This document shows, one piece after another, positions 1-12,330 of a stretch of 64,000 nt of DNA. The position numbers were made by a program, and so were the translations under genes. The notes below the pieces were generated by a model. It was not told the DNA's origin, did not search any database, and worked only from the letters and a program-made list of their open reading frames with translations. The DNA comes from Brassica napus (Eukaryota; Streptophyta; Magnoliopsida; Brassicales; Brassicaceae): assembly GCF_020379485.1 (NCBI RefSeq), contig NC_063452.1:57805338-57869337 (forward strand). The letters run 5' to 3'. Position 1 is the first letter of the stretch, and each line of letters begins with the position of its first letter.

Positions 1-3000
1 TACGTTCATTTTTATTTGGACGATCACATATCTACATGGAACATGCAGTCAAGAAACACTACTCATCTGTTTCTTAAGGATACTACCTTCTATCTGATTA
101 GTGCTACCCTTCAAATTCGCAGGTGTCTTTGTTCTGTGAGTAAATTGTCGGGAAAAGGTGTTAGTGTAGTTGAGCATCTTCTTCAGTTCTTTTTAAAGCG
201 GCTGGAGGCCCAAGGGTCTGATAACAACCAGGTGAGTTTTCTTTGAAAAGATCATGCATCAGAATTTTATTGTGGTTCAACATTTTAAGTCTTCTTTGAG
301 TCTTGTTTCGTGCACATGATTTTACATGTGGGTTTTTTCTGGGGTCGGTATATTGTACTGTTGTAGCTTGCGTTTGTGTGAGTGAATCCAGTTGCATCTG
401 TACCTTAATTTGGGCCTTTTCTTATTCTCGTTGGACTGGTATCTTGTTTATAGTTAAGCAGAGACAGGTGATGTCGTTTTGCTCTTGCTTTTATAAGATC
501 ATTATTCTTTGCTGATGTTGATCTTCATTGTAGTTTTACTGCCTAATGATGGTAATATTCAATGTTTACATATATCCCACCTGAGGGCGAGTGTCGTCTG
601 AGTTGAGATGATTGTTATTCTTTACAATGTCCAGCAACGGGTTGCCTTGAAGCTAAATGGTGAACAATTTCTTGCTAACGCAGATTGCTGGGCGGTCCCT
701 TTTTTGTCTTGGCTTGCTTATTCGCCATGGAAACTCTCTTATTAGCACCTCAGGTGGCAGGAAATTTAATCTCTCCGGCTGTCTCAGTTTGTTCAAACGA
801 CATCTCCGCGTGGAAGATTTTTCGTTGAAAGTCAGGTCTCTGCAGGTATAGTACATACTGTGCTAGTGTCTTGTACATTCTCAATATTGCATTATGCTAG
901 AATAATGGTGACCCCAAACTCATGTAGGCTCTAGGTTTTATTCTAATTGCGCGGCCTGAGTACATGTTGGAAGACGACATTGGAAAGATAATCGAGAGTA
1001 CATTATCAGATGAAGCAAACGGGCGTATGAAGGTAAATATCGCCCATCTATTTGTGTGTTTTCAGTTACTATGGCATACATTTGTTTTAGGCATGCATAT
1101 GGTTACATCCTTTTATTTTAATGCTCATGATCCAGATGCAAGCATTGCAAAACATGTATGATTACCTTCTTGATGCGGAAAAACAATTGGGATCCGATAA
1201 AGCTGGTGATATCACGGTTAACCCAATTGAGCAAGGTGGACATACTGTACCTGTGGCCGCTGGTGCAGGTGACACCAACATTTGCGGAGGCATTGTGCAG
1301 TTGTATTGGGATAAGATATTAGGTAGATGCTTGGACTTTGATGATCAAATTCGCCAGATTGCTCTCAAGGTTTGCTTTTTTATATTATATAATCTTTGCT
1401 CATGTCTCTTTGTTCTTCTGTAAATTAATGAGAGATATTCTCCCGCAGATAGTGGAAGTTGTGCTACGTCAAGGTCTTGTTCATCCTATTACATGTGTTC
1501 CTTATTTGATTGCCCTTGAGACAGATCCTCTCGAGGCTAACCAGAAGCTGGCCCATCATTTACTAATGAATATGCATGAGAAGTAATCCTCTTACTGTAT
1601 TTTACAAAATTTTACATTATTCGCTCACCAATAATTGGCTCACTAACACACCTCGACATTTTCATCAGGTATCCGGCATTTTTTGAAAGCCGTCTCGGTG
1701 ACGGACTTCAAATGTCGTTCATCTTCATGCAATCGATAAGCCAGGTCTCTTCAGAATCAAATCAAAATCTTCAGCAGAAGGGTTCAACAAACATGTCGGG
1801 AAAAAATGATCATACTAATACCACTCTCACACAAGCTAGACTTGGAGTCTCTAGGATCTACAAGCTTATCCGTGGAAACCGGATTTCTCGGAACAAGTTT
1901 ATGACATCTATTGTTCGCAAGTTTGATAATCCAACCTGGAGTGGCTCAGTGATATCCTTTCTGATGTGAGTTTTCGCTGCTACAAAAAAAACTATATAGT
2001 CTCTCTTAGGTAAAATAAGCACTAACTTTTCTGTCTCTCTTAACAGGTATTGCACTGAAACCCTTGCGTTACTTCCATTCACAACACCTGATGAGCCACT
2101 CTATCTTGTATATTCCATAAACCGAGTTATACAAATCCGCGCTGGTGCAATTGAGTCAAATTTGAAGGCTTTGTTACACAAAGATTCTGCAAAGCCTCAG
2201 CATGGAAATGGAACATACCAACAAGATCCGATTCTTGGACAGATTCACATGATGGACCTAAACACAAAAATGCAAGAAGAACAAACGCATTGGAATTCGT
2301 ATGGTCATCCAGCTCCAATTGATCTCAATGGAATAGTATACCAAGATCCGAGGGATCAGTTTAATTCATATCAAACCCACAATGGAGAAGCAAATGTGAA
2401 CGAAATGACCTCATCTGATCCGCCTGCATTGTCCACCGATGATCTGCAGAAAATTAAGGTACTTCTTCATACTTTATTGTCCTCTGATTCCTATGGTGTT
2501 AGAGTTGGGTCTGAAACTTTCACCTCTTCGGTAGGAAGATTAAACTAATGTAAACCGGGTCTTGCACAGCTCAGGCTATGGTTTGATTTTAATCAAATAT
2601 ATACTCAATTTGTTTTTAAAATGTTTCAATTTGTGGAGATAGATTCTTTACAACATTTTTTTTTGGGGTTGGCTGCAGATCGGCCAAGTTCCATTACAAA
2701 TGATTTATCCAACTTGAGCACCTCTTAATATGATCGTTACTTGTTTTTATAAATATATGGCGTTTTTAGTCTCATGGCAGTTTCTCTTTTGGTGCTCTTT
2801 CAGGTTGATTGCTTATCAGCTATAGCTTTACAGCTTCTTTTGAAGCTCAAGAGATACTTAAAAGTCACGTACAGCTTAAATGATGACCGGTGCCAAGTAC
2901 GATTCTTTCTTTCGAACTTGAAATCCCTTTTTTTGCTTTCCTTTTTCTTTAAGCTGAACACGAAAACGTGATTGTGTTCTCAGGCGTATTCTCCAACGGA

Positions 3001-3438
3001 ACCATTGAAGCCAGGAGATCCTCTGTCTAAACAGAACATTGCCTTTGACCTCAGCGAAACTCGCACTGACTTACCTTCAACATATCAAGACTTGGTTCTG
3101 AGGTATCAGGTAAAAAGCCGCCCTAGAATTTTTGTCCTCCCCTCTAGAATCTTAGATCCATGGGTAAAGAAAAGATCATTTTGTTGCATTCAACTTCTCT
3201 ATTGCAGGAGTTTAAGAACGCGATGAGAGAAGATACACTTGACTACACCATTTATTCATCAAACGTCAAGAGAAAACGCCCAACGCCAAGAAAAAGCTCA
3301 AGATCTGCTAAGAAAGCAGTGGCCTGCAATGAGGACGATGATGATGACGACGATGGTGACAGAGGCTGGAATGGAGGAAGCAGTGGTATGACTGCTCGGA
3401 GACTAAACTACAGTACCAGAAATAGCAACAGAAGGTAA
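1..3438 (+). CDS. SCC2: Sister chromatid cohesion protein 2 (cohesin loader, NIPBL/Scc2 family), 3' part
   Basis: The 5' end lies outside the window. I place exons at 1-231, 684-845, 928-1032, 1136-1369, 1449-1582, 1669-1965, 2047-2458, 2804-2896, 2984-3109 and 3208-3438, all with GT-AG borders and a continuous frame to a TAA stop. The product reads as the conserved C-terminal HEAT-repeat part of the plant cohesin loader (blocks such as [34 protein letters not shown] and [20 protein letters not shown]), followed by a basic, acidic-patched tail with KRKRPTPRK and a run of seven Asp near the end. Known role of the family: with SCC4 it loads the cohesin ring onto chromosomes in the nucleus, and it is essential for embryo development in Arabidopsis (EMB2773). 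It is convergent with BCCP2, as in Arabidopsis. No lesion is visible. The first exon (1-231) is the least certain junction because nothing upstream is seen. Confidence 0.93.
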
Positions 3439-4253
3439 TGTCAGACGGCACTGGCTCCTGTTTTAGATCACTACTATATATACAGCAGCAACGAAAAAGA
3501 GAATCAGAATTGGCGATATTATTTTAGGCTCTTATAAGTCATAACCCCAATGTACAGTATGATTTCTTACAAAATTAGGAAGCCAGGAACGAATTGGTAC
3601 GCACGTTGTATAACCTTTTGTTAGGATGAAAAAGAGAAGAAATTGAAGTAGAAGAATATTAGAATAGGTATTTTGTCAGTTTGCTTTTGGATGGCATTCA
3701 GTATTCACTATTGATTTGTACCCCCTTTCTCATTGTTTAGGAAATGGCGTCATTGTCTATCAACTTGTTAGCTTTATTTATCTTCTGGAGTTATTACAGC
3801 TTGTTGGTAATTATAATTTTTAGAACTCTGCTGTAGTTTTTGGTGGGTTTGTTGTTTCGGTTTTGCTTACTGAATCTTCGTAGCCTCTTAGGTGAGACTG
3901 CGTATATACACTGGTTGCGTTTGACCAGACTATATATTAATAGATGGGATATCCCATAATTGATCGAGCTTTTAATGGACAGGCAGACATTTTTCTCACC
4001 TAATAGGCAAATTCATAGTACAGCATACTATTAATTTGTCTGATTTGTTCGAAAGACATGCATAACTGATATGTTACGCGATTCTCAAAAGAAAGTGAGT
4101 TCAGAAAGTTGAGAGAAAAAGAAAAAAAAAACATAAATAGCCGAACCCGAACCAACCTGACCGAGATGATTACTTTTAACGATTGTCAGCACGTCGGTAT
4201 AAGCAGGAGTTTGATGATGTTCTGAAGCAGCTCAAAATGACAGCTTCTTCATT
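3439..4253. other. Region between the convergent SCC2 and BCCP2 genes
   Basis: This holds the probable 3' UTRs of both flanking genes. It is AT-rich, with short poly-A runs near 4120-4130, and I see no reading frame or repeat of note. Confidence 0.6.
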
Positions 4254-5753
4254 TCAAGGAGCGATGGTAAACAGAGGCTGCACAGTTTATTATAGTATTG
4301 AGCACAAGTTAATGATCTCAAAACCAATCCATATAATATACGGGAGAGGGAGAGGGAGAGGGGGAGAGAGAGAAAGATTAGTGGTTACCGTATCAACGCT
4401 GACGGGTTTTCCATCTTCAGCCAGTAATTCAGTGATGGTTCCTGACTTCTCAGCCTGTTTTCAACACACATCTTCTTCACATGTTACACAAACACATATA
4501 ACCCCCAAATATATTGACAATGTACTGTTGTTATAAAGAAAATCACACCTCAATCTCATTCATCAGTTTCATAGCTTCGATAATGCAAACAACTTGACCC
4601 TTCTGCACTTTATCTCCGACCTGCACATTGCATAAAACATACCGGACTCACTTGAAATGTTCAATTACACTTCATTCAGATGATTTTCTCTCTCTCTCTC
4701 TCTCTCTTTTTTTTGGCATCTTCTTGTACCTTGACAAAAGGAGGTTCACCGGGTCCAGGAGACCTGTAGAAAGTACCAGCCATAGGACTCTTCAGTGGAG
4801 GATGAGAAGAGGATGGTGCGGTTGCTGTATTCGCTGTTGCAGGAGCTGAGGAGGGAGCAGGAGGAGACACTGGTGGAGATGGAGGCATTGGAAGGCCTTC
4901 CATTGGAGGAGGAGGCATCATCGAGTGATAAACTGGAGCTGGTTGCTGCGGTAAGGCTTCCTTCTTCCGAATAACAATCTCACAGTCGAGCTGCTTCAAC
5001 TCAAGTTCCACTATATCTCTTGAATCCACAAGCCTTAATAACATAACAAAACAAAAGTTTGATTAGTTCTGTGTAGAGAAACAAAACTAAAAGGATTGGC
5101 AAGGGAACATGACATACTTAAGAAGACCAGAGACTTTAGAGATAAAGTCAGAGAGCTCGGCGGCGGGTTCAGGAGGAACATTGGTCTTGACGTTTCCGTT
5201 CAAACATCCACCGTTAGTCACTGGTGTAGAATTAGACACAACCTTCGGGTTTGAAAAAAAAAAGTCGAAAATGAGTGAGTAACAAGAAGGTTACATCGTA
5301 CTATATTAGCTGTGCAAGAAAGCTTTTACCTCATTGGTTGTGGCACGCAACCTCCAGATTGTAGATTGAGTCTGTTGAAAGACGAAGGAAACAGAGGATT
5401 ATGAATCAGTGTATACTAAGACAGCAACATGACCGTCCTTGTAGTATAAAATATGTGTACGAAATGACTACATGAGTTATGAAGCAAGAGTGTCACATCA
5501 CATTATTCCATTCGATACAGAAGAAGGACGACTTTAAAGTTCCATAGTTCAACATGAGTGTCACATCTCGTAGAGAAAGCTTGACACTTTATTACAGGGA
5601 TAGAGGAGAGAAGCAGAAGAAAGAAACCTGAGATACATGGGAGACGTGAAAAGAGATCCCACTGGGTTGAGGCTGCCGTCGGATCCCAGGAATAGATTCG
5701 ACCCGCCGGTTAGGAGCAGAGATCTTGGCGTAAGGAACCGACAATGACGCCAT
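4254..5753 (-). CDS. BCCP2: Biotin carboxyl carrier protein 2 of plastid acetyl-CoA carboxylase
   Basis: Seven exons on the minus strand: 5628-5753, 5330-5371, 5118-5242, 4730-5033, 4549-4620, 4389-4454 and 4254-4277, giving 252 residues, close to the 255 of the Arabidopsis protein. The first in-frame ATG upstream (5777) would add eight residues; I chose MASLSVPYAK at 5753 because it matches the family start. Order of parts: a plastid transit peptide (about the first 80 residues), a helical region (ELSDFISKVSGLLK), a Pro/Ala/Ser-rich linker (about 120-180) and a C-terminal biotinyl domain. The biotinylation motif EAMKLM has its lysine near residue 217, and the protein ends PLFTIAP. It carries biotin between the carboxylase and carboxyltransferase parts of the heteromeric enzyme, the first committed step of fatty-acid synthesis in plastids. 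The fifth intron (4455-4548) and the sixth (4278-4388, with GAGAGGG repeats) look normal. Confidence 0.95.
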
Positions 5754-7751
5754 TGTTGAGATAGGATGAAAATGCACTTTGACGATGTAACCGAGGAAGC
5801 ACGACGAAGAAGAGATGGTAGAGAGAGATGTTTTACACTATTGATTTCTCCTATTTTTTTTTTTTTTAATAGTACGTTTTTACACTATTGAGATGGTAGA
5901 GAGAGAGAGAGAGAGAGATGTTTTTACACTATTTATTTGATTTCTCCTTTTTTTTTTTTTTTTTTTTTTTTGTTCTGGTTTCGATACTTACGAAGAACAC
6001 CAATTTAACTAACTTTCAACAAACTTTGTCAATACTTGTTGTTGTTACTAGTAGGGACAACCCTCACTTTCTCATGATTTCACTCGTGTCTTTCTTTGTG
6101 CCTCACTGTCTGTATCTCTTATTTCTTTGAATAACCCCTTATATACATTTTTACGTGCCCTGTTATATATAGTATGTCTGTATGTGTTCAGCTAAACCCC
6201 CATCGATCGATGTGTTACTGATCAATGGCATGTATCTCCTCAAGTTTTAAGAAGGTGCACTTGCTTCCATCAGATCTGCCTTCGTTTCATAAAAGCCCAT
6301 ATGGGTATATACTTTTTTCTTCCTTTCTGAAGGTGGACACTATTTGTAGAAAGACCTTGTATAGTTGTATAGGGGTTTTATGTTTTAAATGGCTGTTGAA
6401 ATAGCCAGAATATACCCATTCCAAAGCGGATTTTGCATTAACAAATACGAAGCCGTTAAATTTTTGTTCTTCACAGAAATTTAAAAGTAGGTTTGCCCCA
6501 CCTGTTAGTATTCTATGAAGCTCATCTTATATGGCAGTTAATCCAAATTCAAACTGGAAGTTAGTTTTTTTTTGGGTAAAAATACTGGAAGGTAGTAGTT
6601 ATATCTTTCTGAACCAGAACTTAACCAGAGCAAACCGAATTTTGTAAAGAAATATGAAATATTTCTAATTTGTTTGGGTGGTAGATCATATTATTAACAA
6701 AGCTTTTCAAAGATACTGACAATAGAGAATAGAGATCGCTCATGCAGGAACCAGTTTCGCTCCAAGAAGATGAACTACAACATCTGATCATCTTGTGTTG
6801 TGGTATTTGAAACTTGGGGTCTCAGTGGTGCAGTTGAATGCCTGCTCGACATTTTCAATGGTTAGAGGAAAATAACAAGAAGCAATTGTATCAGCTTTTA
6901 CTAATAAGCTCATTTGTTCTAAGTAGGTCCTCTACTAACTACTGTCTGTCGAGCCTATGTGTATGCAAAGAGGTTCATTGTTCTGATTATTTATAGTTTG
7001 GTGGTCTGGTTTTGGAAATAAGTACAGTCTGAGCGAACCAAGGTGCGTGAATCCAAGACTGGATAGGTGTGGGAAGGTTTCACTACGTTGGATCAAGCTA
7101 GAGGTGATCTTGATTTGGCTTAATAATTTTACTATTTATTCTGTATTTATTTAGAAATATCCACGGGAGAAGATCACATAAATAACAGTCCTAATGTAAC
7201 TATTAATTTCTACTTAAAACATGAATAGTTTATAGGCGTGTCCGGCAACCAAAATCAACCAACTAATTTGTGGGTCCCAAAGATGCCGCTATTTGTAAAT
7301 TTTCTGGTGGTCAACCGGAATCGAACCTCATGTATTAATATTTATTATTTAAATTATCATATCTTAAATTTTATTCAAAATAATGTGAACTACGATATAT
7401 TTATGTTTGTTCATATATTTTTAAGATACAACAATATTCTACAAACAATTGTTGTAAGATATCATTTTGTAAAATGTGTTTTTTTAACGTTTAGTTAATT
7501 ATGCTATTACAACGATGAAAAATATTACATAGACAATTCTACAACCGACAATTCTACCACCTTATGAGAATACACGTCTGACTGCGTTATTCCAAGCCGC
7601 CCTATGAGATCCATGTCCGATGGTACGCTATGCACCATGCCGAAGACTCTTGTAACCTTTTTTTCTTTTCCATAATCTGCATAATTTAGATTTTCTGGGG
7701 TTTGAACTCTAGACTTTTTGATGTAGAAGCATTAATGAACATTTAGGATAT
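5754..7751. other. Gene-poor region upstream of BCCP2
   Basis: The right-hand part next to 5754 is the BCCP2 leader and promoter. It contains a (GA)n tract near 5892-5918 and a poly-T run near 5948-5971. Around 7232-7335 the minus strand carries a GGTTCGATTCC box-B-like motif that may be a decayed SINE or tRNA-derived remnant, but no full element can be drawn. Arabidopsis has three genes in this interval (from memory: an ankyrin gene, a TPX2 gene and RPS19A), and I see no trace of them. Confidence 0.5.
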
Positions 7752-8316
7752 GACTGGTTTCTTCGCTACCACCCGCAAACGCAGCTTTTGCGGTTGGTAG
7801 CGGTTGTTGGTGTTTTGCAACAATCACTCAAATCGATCTAAACTGCTTCAAATCGCTATAAACCTCATAAATTCAAAAGTTGGGTTCAACTATCGTTTGT
7901 GGTTGCAGACGGTACATGAAGATTAATTTTTTTAAATAATATAAATACAAAAATTAAAATTAAAATTAAAATTAAAATTAGAATTATAAAAATACTAAAA
8001 TATATCTATTATATTTTAATTAATATTATAAAATTTTAAAATAAAATATTTTCTATAATTTTTTAAAATTTAAAACTAAAACTTTCTAAATATAATTTTT
8101 ATATTTATTATGATATTATGATTTTTTATATTTTATAATTATATAAAATGTAAATATTGTTAATTTATTATTTAACCGCAGTCATAAGTATACTACAAAC
8201 ACGCCAATTTCTAACCGCAGAATCAGTCGTACAAATCTCTTAGAACCGCTAGAAACCGCAATCACTCGCATCCGCAAACTCCCGCAACCGCAACCGTTGC
8301 GTTTGAACCAGTACTG
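7752..8316. mobile_element. Non-autonomous hAT-like element with CCGCAACCGC-type subterminal repeats
   Basis: The ends form an imperfect inverted repeat: ACTGGTTTCTTCGC at the left, and ACTGGTTCAAACGC when the right end is read on the minus strand. Both ends carry many short CCGCAAACGC / AACCGCAACCG motifs, in opposite orientation at the two ends. The middle (about 7920-8170) is nearly pure A/T with an (AAAATT)n run, and it encodes nothing. Clustered subterminal motifs with weak terminal repeats fit hAT-type non-autonomous elements of the mustard family. I could not fix an exact 8-bp target duplication, so the class is inferred from architecture. Confidence 0.6.
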
Positions 8317-8397
8317 CCTTAGTCAAACTATTCAACTTTGTAAAATGTGTTAAGAATGAGATTACTCGTAAATTTTTAATATATTAAAAATTACCAT

Positions 8398-8450
8398 ATC
8401 TAGCAATTACTATATTTTTTTTTTTTGATCAAATCTAGCAATTACTATAT
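8398..8450. repeat. Tail-only retroposon scar 1: 18-bp direct repeat around a 17-bp T-rich insert
   Basis: ATCTAGCAATTACTATAT occurs at 8398-8415 and again, identical, at 8433-8450. Between the copies lies only a run of T followed by GATCAA. A perfect direct repeat of target-duplication length around an oligo-T insert is what a retroposon integrated on the minus strand would leave if almost only its poly-A tail and last few bases were copied. Confidence 0.6.
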
Positions 8451-8944
8451 TTGATTACATAACGGTATGGAGTACGCTGAGTCGCTGACAGAAAAACTGT
8501 ATTGAGTACATATTGCTGAAAGTGAAAGGTGTTCTAAGTGACCGCATTCCAACTCAAAGGTAACATGGCAAACCATATTATTGAGTTGTATAGAAATCAG
8601 CTTTTTGGGTGGTCAACGTACACAAACCGTGTTATATTCGCATTTTTTCAGATCTGGTTTAGGTTTTTATTTTGATTTATTTAATATTACATATGTTTCA
8701 ACCACACTCTTCTCGGTATATTTTATTCATTAAACTAGTGTTAAATAGCTTGAGAAGCACTTCAAAAAGTGTGACTGAGTTTCTAAGCAAAGTGCAATCA
8801 AGTTTTGTCCAGCAGACTCCACCGCACAATCACTTAGGTACTGATACAAAATGTTTTTAATAACAATAGATTAAGACGTACATTATTGATACACCAACCC
8901 AACCTTCGGGAAGTATATCATAGACTATCAAATGAACAGTGACG

Positions 8945-8999
8945 CACATAAAACAATGTTTTTTTTTTTTTGAAAAAAGGCTACACATAAAACAATGTT
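8945..8999. repeat. Tail-only retroposon scar 2: 16-bp direct repeat around a T-rich insert
   Basis: CACATAAAACAATGTT occurs at 8945-8960 and 8984-8999. The 23 bases between them are a poly-T run followed by GAAAAAAGGCTA. It has the same layout as the scar at 8398. Confidence 0.55.
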
Positions 9000-9458
9000 G
9001 TATTATGTATCTACAAAATAATTAACACAAGGGTATCTTTATTAACTATACGTGTAAAGTTGTAAATTGAGAGAAAGATACACATGCATTGTTATTCCTT
9101 AACCTTTTGAATTTTCCTTTTCCAGTAAACACTAACACTATTATTGGTGTTTTGATGTATAGGCATGTTCTTTTTCTCCACGAGTGCGGTAGCGTCAGCG
9201 GCTTAAAAACAAGAAGAAAATATTGTAATTAACGCCATCATTTTTTGAGTTTGTGTCGATGTGATTATTTTACTGAGTGTTGTCGATGATGTTAGTGACG
9301 CTGAAAAAAAAAGTGTTCATCGGAATTGCCTTCCTGGTCAAACGAGGACGTCGCTGCCATTTATTCTCCACATCCTTAAGCCTCAAGAAACTTACAATTA
9401 GGCATTATTTTGAATGCTTGAAGCTGACGTTGCGATTCTTTACCAAACAGGGTTTATC

Positions 9459-9506
9459 ATGTATCTTTCTGATTTTGTAATTTTTTTGATCAAATATGTA
9501 TCTTTC
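9459..9506. repeat. Tail-only retroposon scar 3: 11-bp direct repeat around an insert ending in GATCAAAT
   Basis: ATGTATCTTTC occurs at 9459-9469 and 9496-9506. The insert ends in a T run followed by GATCAAAT, the same short end as the scar at 8398. The repeat is shorter, so this is the weakest of the three. Confidence 0.4.
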
Positions 9507-9724
9507 GATAATCTGCCGCTAACACCAGTACAAAACGTAGTAGGAAATTATAAGAGTTTTGTATATTGTGTGGAAATTAACAAAGTGATACTTTCCCCAT
9601 TGCTGGCAAAATCTCTGAATAATAAATGTTCTTTTAAGTTAAAGTAGTTGCATTTATGTTGGTCGGAACACTAGATTGAAAGGAAAAAGGGACCATGAAT
9701 ATTTTGTTCCCAACAGGCAACATA

Positions 9725-10119
9725 TCTTATATAATAAAAAAATGTTCCTCTCTCCCGGTGAATCCACGTCAGTAAGTCAATTCCTCTCAGTGTGACATGT
9801 GTGCAATTCTGTTTTTTTCATCTTTTTAATTTGTTTTTTTGAGCTTCACGAGTGGGCTTCCGCTTTTATTAAATGAGTTATTGAAAATTATTTTCTAAAC
9901 CCAAGTCCACCATCCTCCCTTTTATATAATAAAGAAATGTTTATCTCTCCTGGTGAATCCACGTCACTAAGTCAATTCCTCTCAGTGTGACATGTGTCCA
10001 ACTCTGTTTTTTCATATTTTTAATTTGTTTTTTTGGGCTTCACGAGTGAGCTTCCGCTTTTATTAAATGAGTTATTGGAAATTATTTTATTAGCCCAAGT
10101 CCACCATTCTCCCTTTTCT
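9725..10119 (+). repeat. Tandem duplication of the Helitron 5' terminal segment
   Basis: The block from TATATAATAAA through the TCAATTCCTCTCAGTGTGAC and CTTCACGAGTG motifs to CCAAGTCCACCAT is repeated with a period of 195 bases (for example, TCAATTCC at 9777 and 9972). The copies differ at scattered single bases and small indels, so the duplication is not recent. Confidence 0.85.
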
Positions 10120-11824
10120 CCAACCAAAAAAACTGAGATAGACCACGTCTGTAATCCAAACATTTTTTTTTTAAATTTAAACAAACTTTTTTTGCGTCAA
10201 AAACTCCAAAAGATTACATCTAAGCCTGCGATTTAGGTAAATCTGGAAAAAATCGATTAAGTTAAACTGTTTTCTGTTTTTTTTTTTTCAGACCGAGAAA
10301 TATCTATATAATTGAACTAAACAGATAAAATGCTGTCACTTTATGTTGATGAACCGTGAATCAAATCCTAATTTATCAAGTAAAACAGAGAAGAGGAAAG
10401 TGAACGACGAAACATAATTAGATGAATAGGGAGATTAGGTGGTGAAGAAGAAGATGGGATCAGGTGGTAAAGAAGAAGGTGAGGTGGTTAAACGAAGAAG
10501 ATGGATGAGATGAAAAGGGAGATTAGGTGATGAAGAAGATGCAGTGAGGAGGTGAAGACGAAGGTGAGGTGATGAAAAAAGAATACGGGCCGGATGAGAT
10601 AGTGAAAGAAAGAAGAAAATTAGGTTTAGTCCGCTGAGAGAGAAACAATAAAAGTACATTTTTTTTCTTTTTTAGTTCATTTAACCTTTCGTTTAATTTT
10701 TATGTATCCAATCAAGTTAAAGTCCACTAATAACCCAATAACTAAAGTTAATTAATACAAAATATGGATATTAGACAAGAAAAACTCAATAATGCATTCA
10801 CAGATCAATTTAACTGGAAAATTTTTTTTACTAGACACCTAAAAACATGACCATCAATTTAAAAATAATACATAAGTGACATTATTCTCAAATCAGAACC
10901 CTAGAATACATCATAATTTATTTAAAATAACATAACTAATAAATTTAGTTATACTACTATAACTTTTATAAAATTTAAATTTAGCCTAGATGTATGGTAT
11001 AATAACATTTTAAACATTTTATTATAAAAAATTCAATAATTTTAAATAAATTATATTTATAAAATAATATATATTTATATTTAATACAAGATTTAGCTAG
11101 CTGTTAATAAAAACACAACCAATCTATCTATAACACTAAAATATAATTTAGTCTCTTCTTAGAGAGACAATTACCTATCCCTCATGTTAACACGTAAACT
11201 TTAAAACATTAATCATCTAGCATTATTTTCGGTTTTTTACTAGGATCTAATGATTTTTGGTTTTATCAATTTGATAGATAAACTGAAATAAAGTGCTAAA
11301 ACATTTATTATTATTTTTAGCTTCCACTCTGATTAATTGATGCCATATTAGAATTTGTTCGGTTTGGTATTGATTTTGGATTCAAACTAGATCTAGCTTT
11401 AAAATAATATTACAATTCAAATTCTCTTTGTATATAAACAGATGAGTTAATATTGCATTTGTATTTTGAGTTTGTTAAATATATGCATATAAATTAAAAT
11501 TAAAATATTTTTAAAGAAAAAATCTGGTTTAGTATGGTTACACTACACTAGCAATAATAAAAAAAGGTACTCTCCTTCAATAGATTATAGTACAACATCA
11601 TGAAATCTCAACAAGAACCGGTGTAATGTCATCCCAAGGAAAAAATAAAACCTAACTAATTATCAAAATAACATAGTTTATTTAGACTTAAAAAAAAAGA
11701 AAAACAAGTACATAATTTAGCTACTATTTATATTTTTAACTAATAAAAATTAAAATAATTATTTACTCAAACTATTTCGATTGTTTTCGAATATACATCC
11801 CGTCCGTAGGACGGACCGACCTAG
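9725..11824 (+). mobile_element. Non-autonomous Helitron, complete
   Basis: The left end is A|TCTTATATAATAAA and the right end is a GC-rich hairpin (CCGTCC GTA GGACGG) followed by GACCGAC and CTAG|T. This is the Helitron rule: insertion between A and T, 5' TC, and 3' hairpin plus CTRR with no target duplication. The host A is at 9724 and the host T at 11825. The 2.1 kb body has no helicase or Rep coding. It contains a GA-rich stretch (about 10390-10640) with two similar blocks around GGGAGATTAGGTG, and long AT-rich DNA. The first 195 bp are present twice in tandem. Confidence 0.85.
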
Positions 11825-12225
11825 TATATATATATATATTTATGTTTTAAAATACTAGAAAAAATCTAAGAAAAGAAAAACGGATACATAGTATTTACTA
11901 TTTAATAAACTGAATACGTGTATGCGATAAATTTTTGGTTGACATATACGAGAATACAGTCTATTAAAGTTGGTCGAGATCCAATCTCTTGACGGTGTAG
12001 TATGTCAAATGTTTAACGTGTCTTTAACACTTGAACACCACCTGCCAAACATTGTGAGACCCCCATCGTTTTCTTTGCAACCTTTTACATTTAATCTTTA
12101 ACTGAAAGTGTTATTAGCTTAATATAATTTTTTTGATCAAGCAATTAAATTAAAGTAACCCGAAAACACTTTTAAAACGCGTTACACTTTGACGGTTTCA
12201 AGGGCATTTTAGGAATCTCAACACC

Positions 12226-12233
12226 TATATAAA
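12226..12233 (+). promoter_or_regulatory. Likely TATA box of UGD3
   Basis: TATATAAA lies about 100 bases before the donor of the leader intron and is followed by a CT-rich, ATG-free stretch that fits a short first leader exon. Its position is right for a start near 12258, which is inferred. Confidence 0.65.
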
Positions 12234-12330
12234 CTCCCTACTCGCCCCGCTCTTCTTCTCCATCGCCAGATTCAGCGATTCCCCCAGCTCCGTTTCTTCG
12301 ATTATTGTATACCACTAGCTTGCCACAAAG

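Noticed and set aside
4183..4536. 117-residue plus-strand frame across the BCCP2 3' exons
   Set aside because: Runs through BCCP2 exons and introns on the wrong strand; includes GAGAGGG simple repeats.
7232..7335. tRNA-like GGTTCGATTCC box B on the minus strand
   Set aside because: No box A at the right distance and no cloverleaf; at most a decayed SINE piece.
9277..9647. Two overlapping plus-strand frames in the BCCP2-UGD3 spacer
   Set aside because: AT-rich composition, no recognisable motif, and they span a tail-only retroposon scar.
10435..10659. Minus-strand frame in the Helitron
   Set aside because: Translation of a GA-rich simple stretch into Ser/Leu/Phe; no conservation of a protein is visible.
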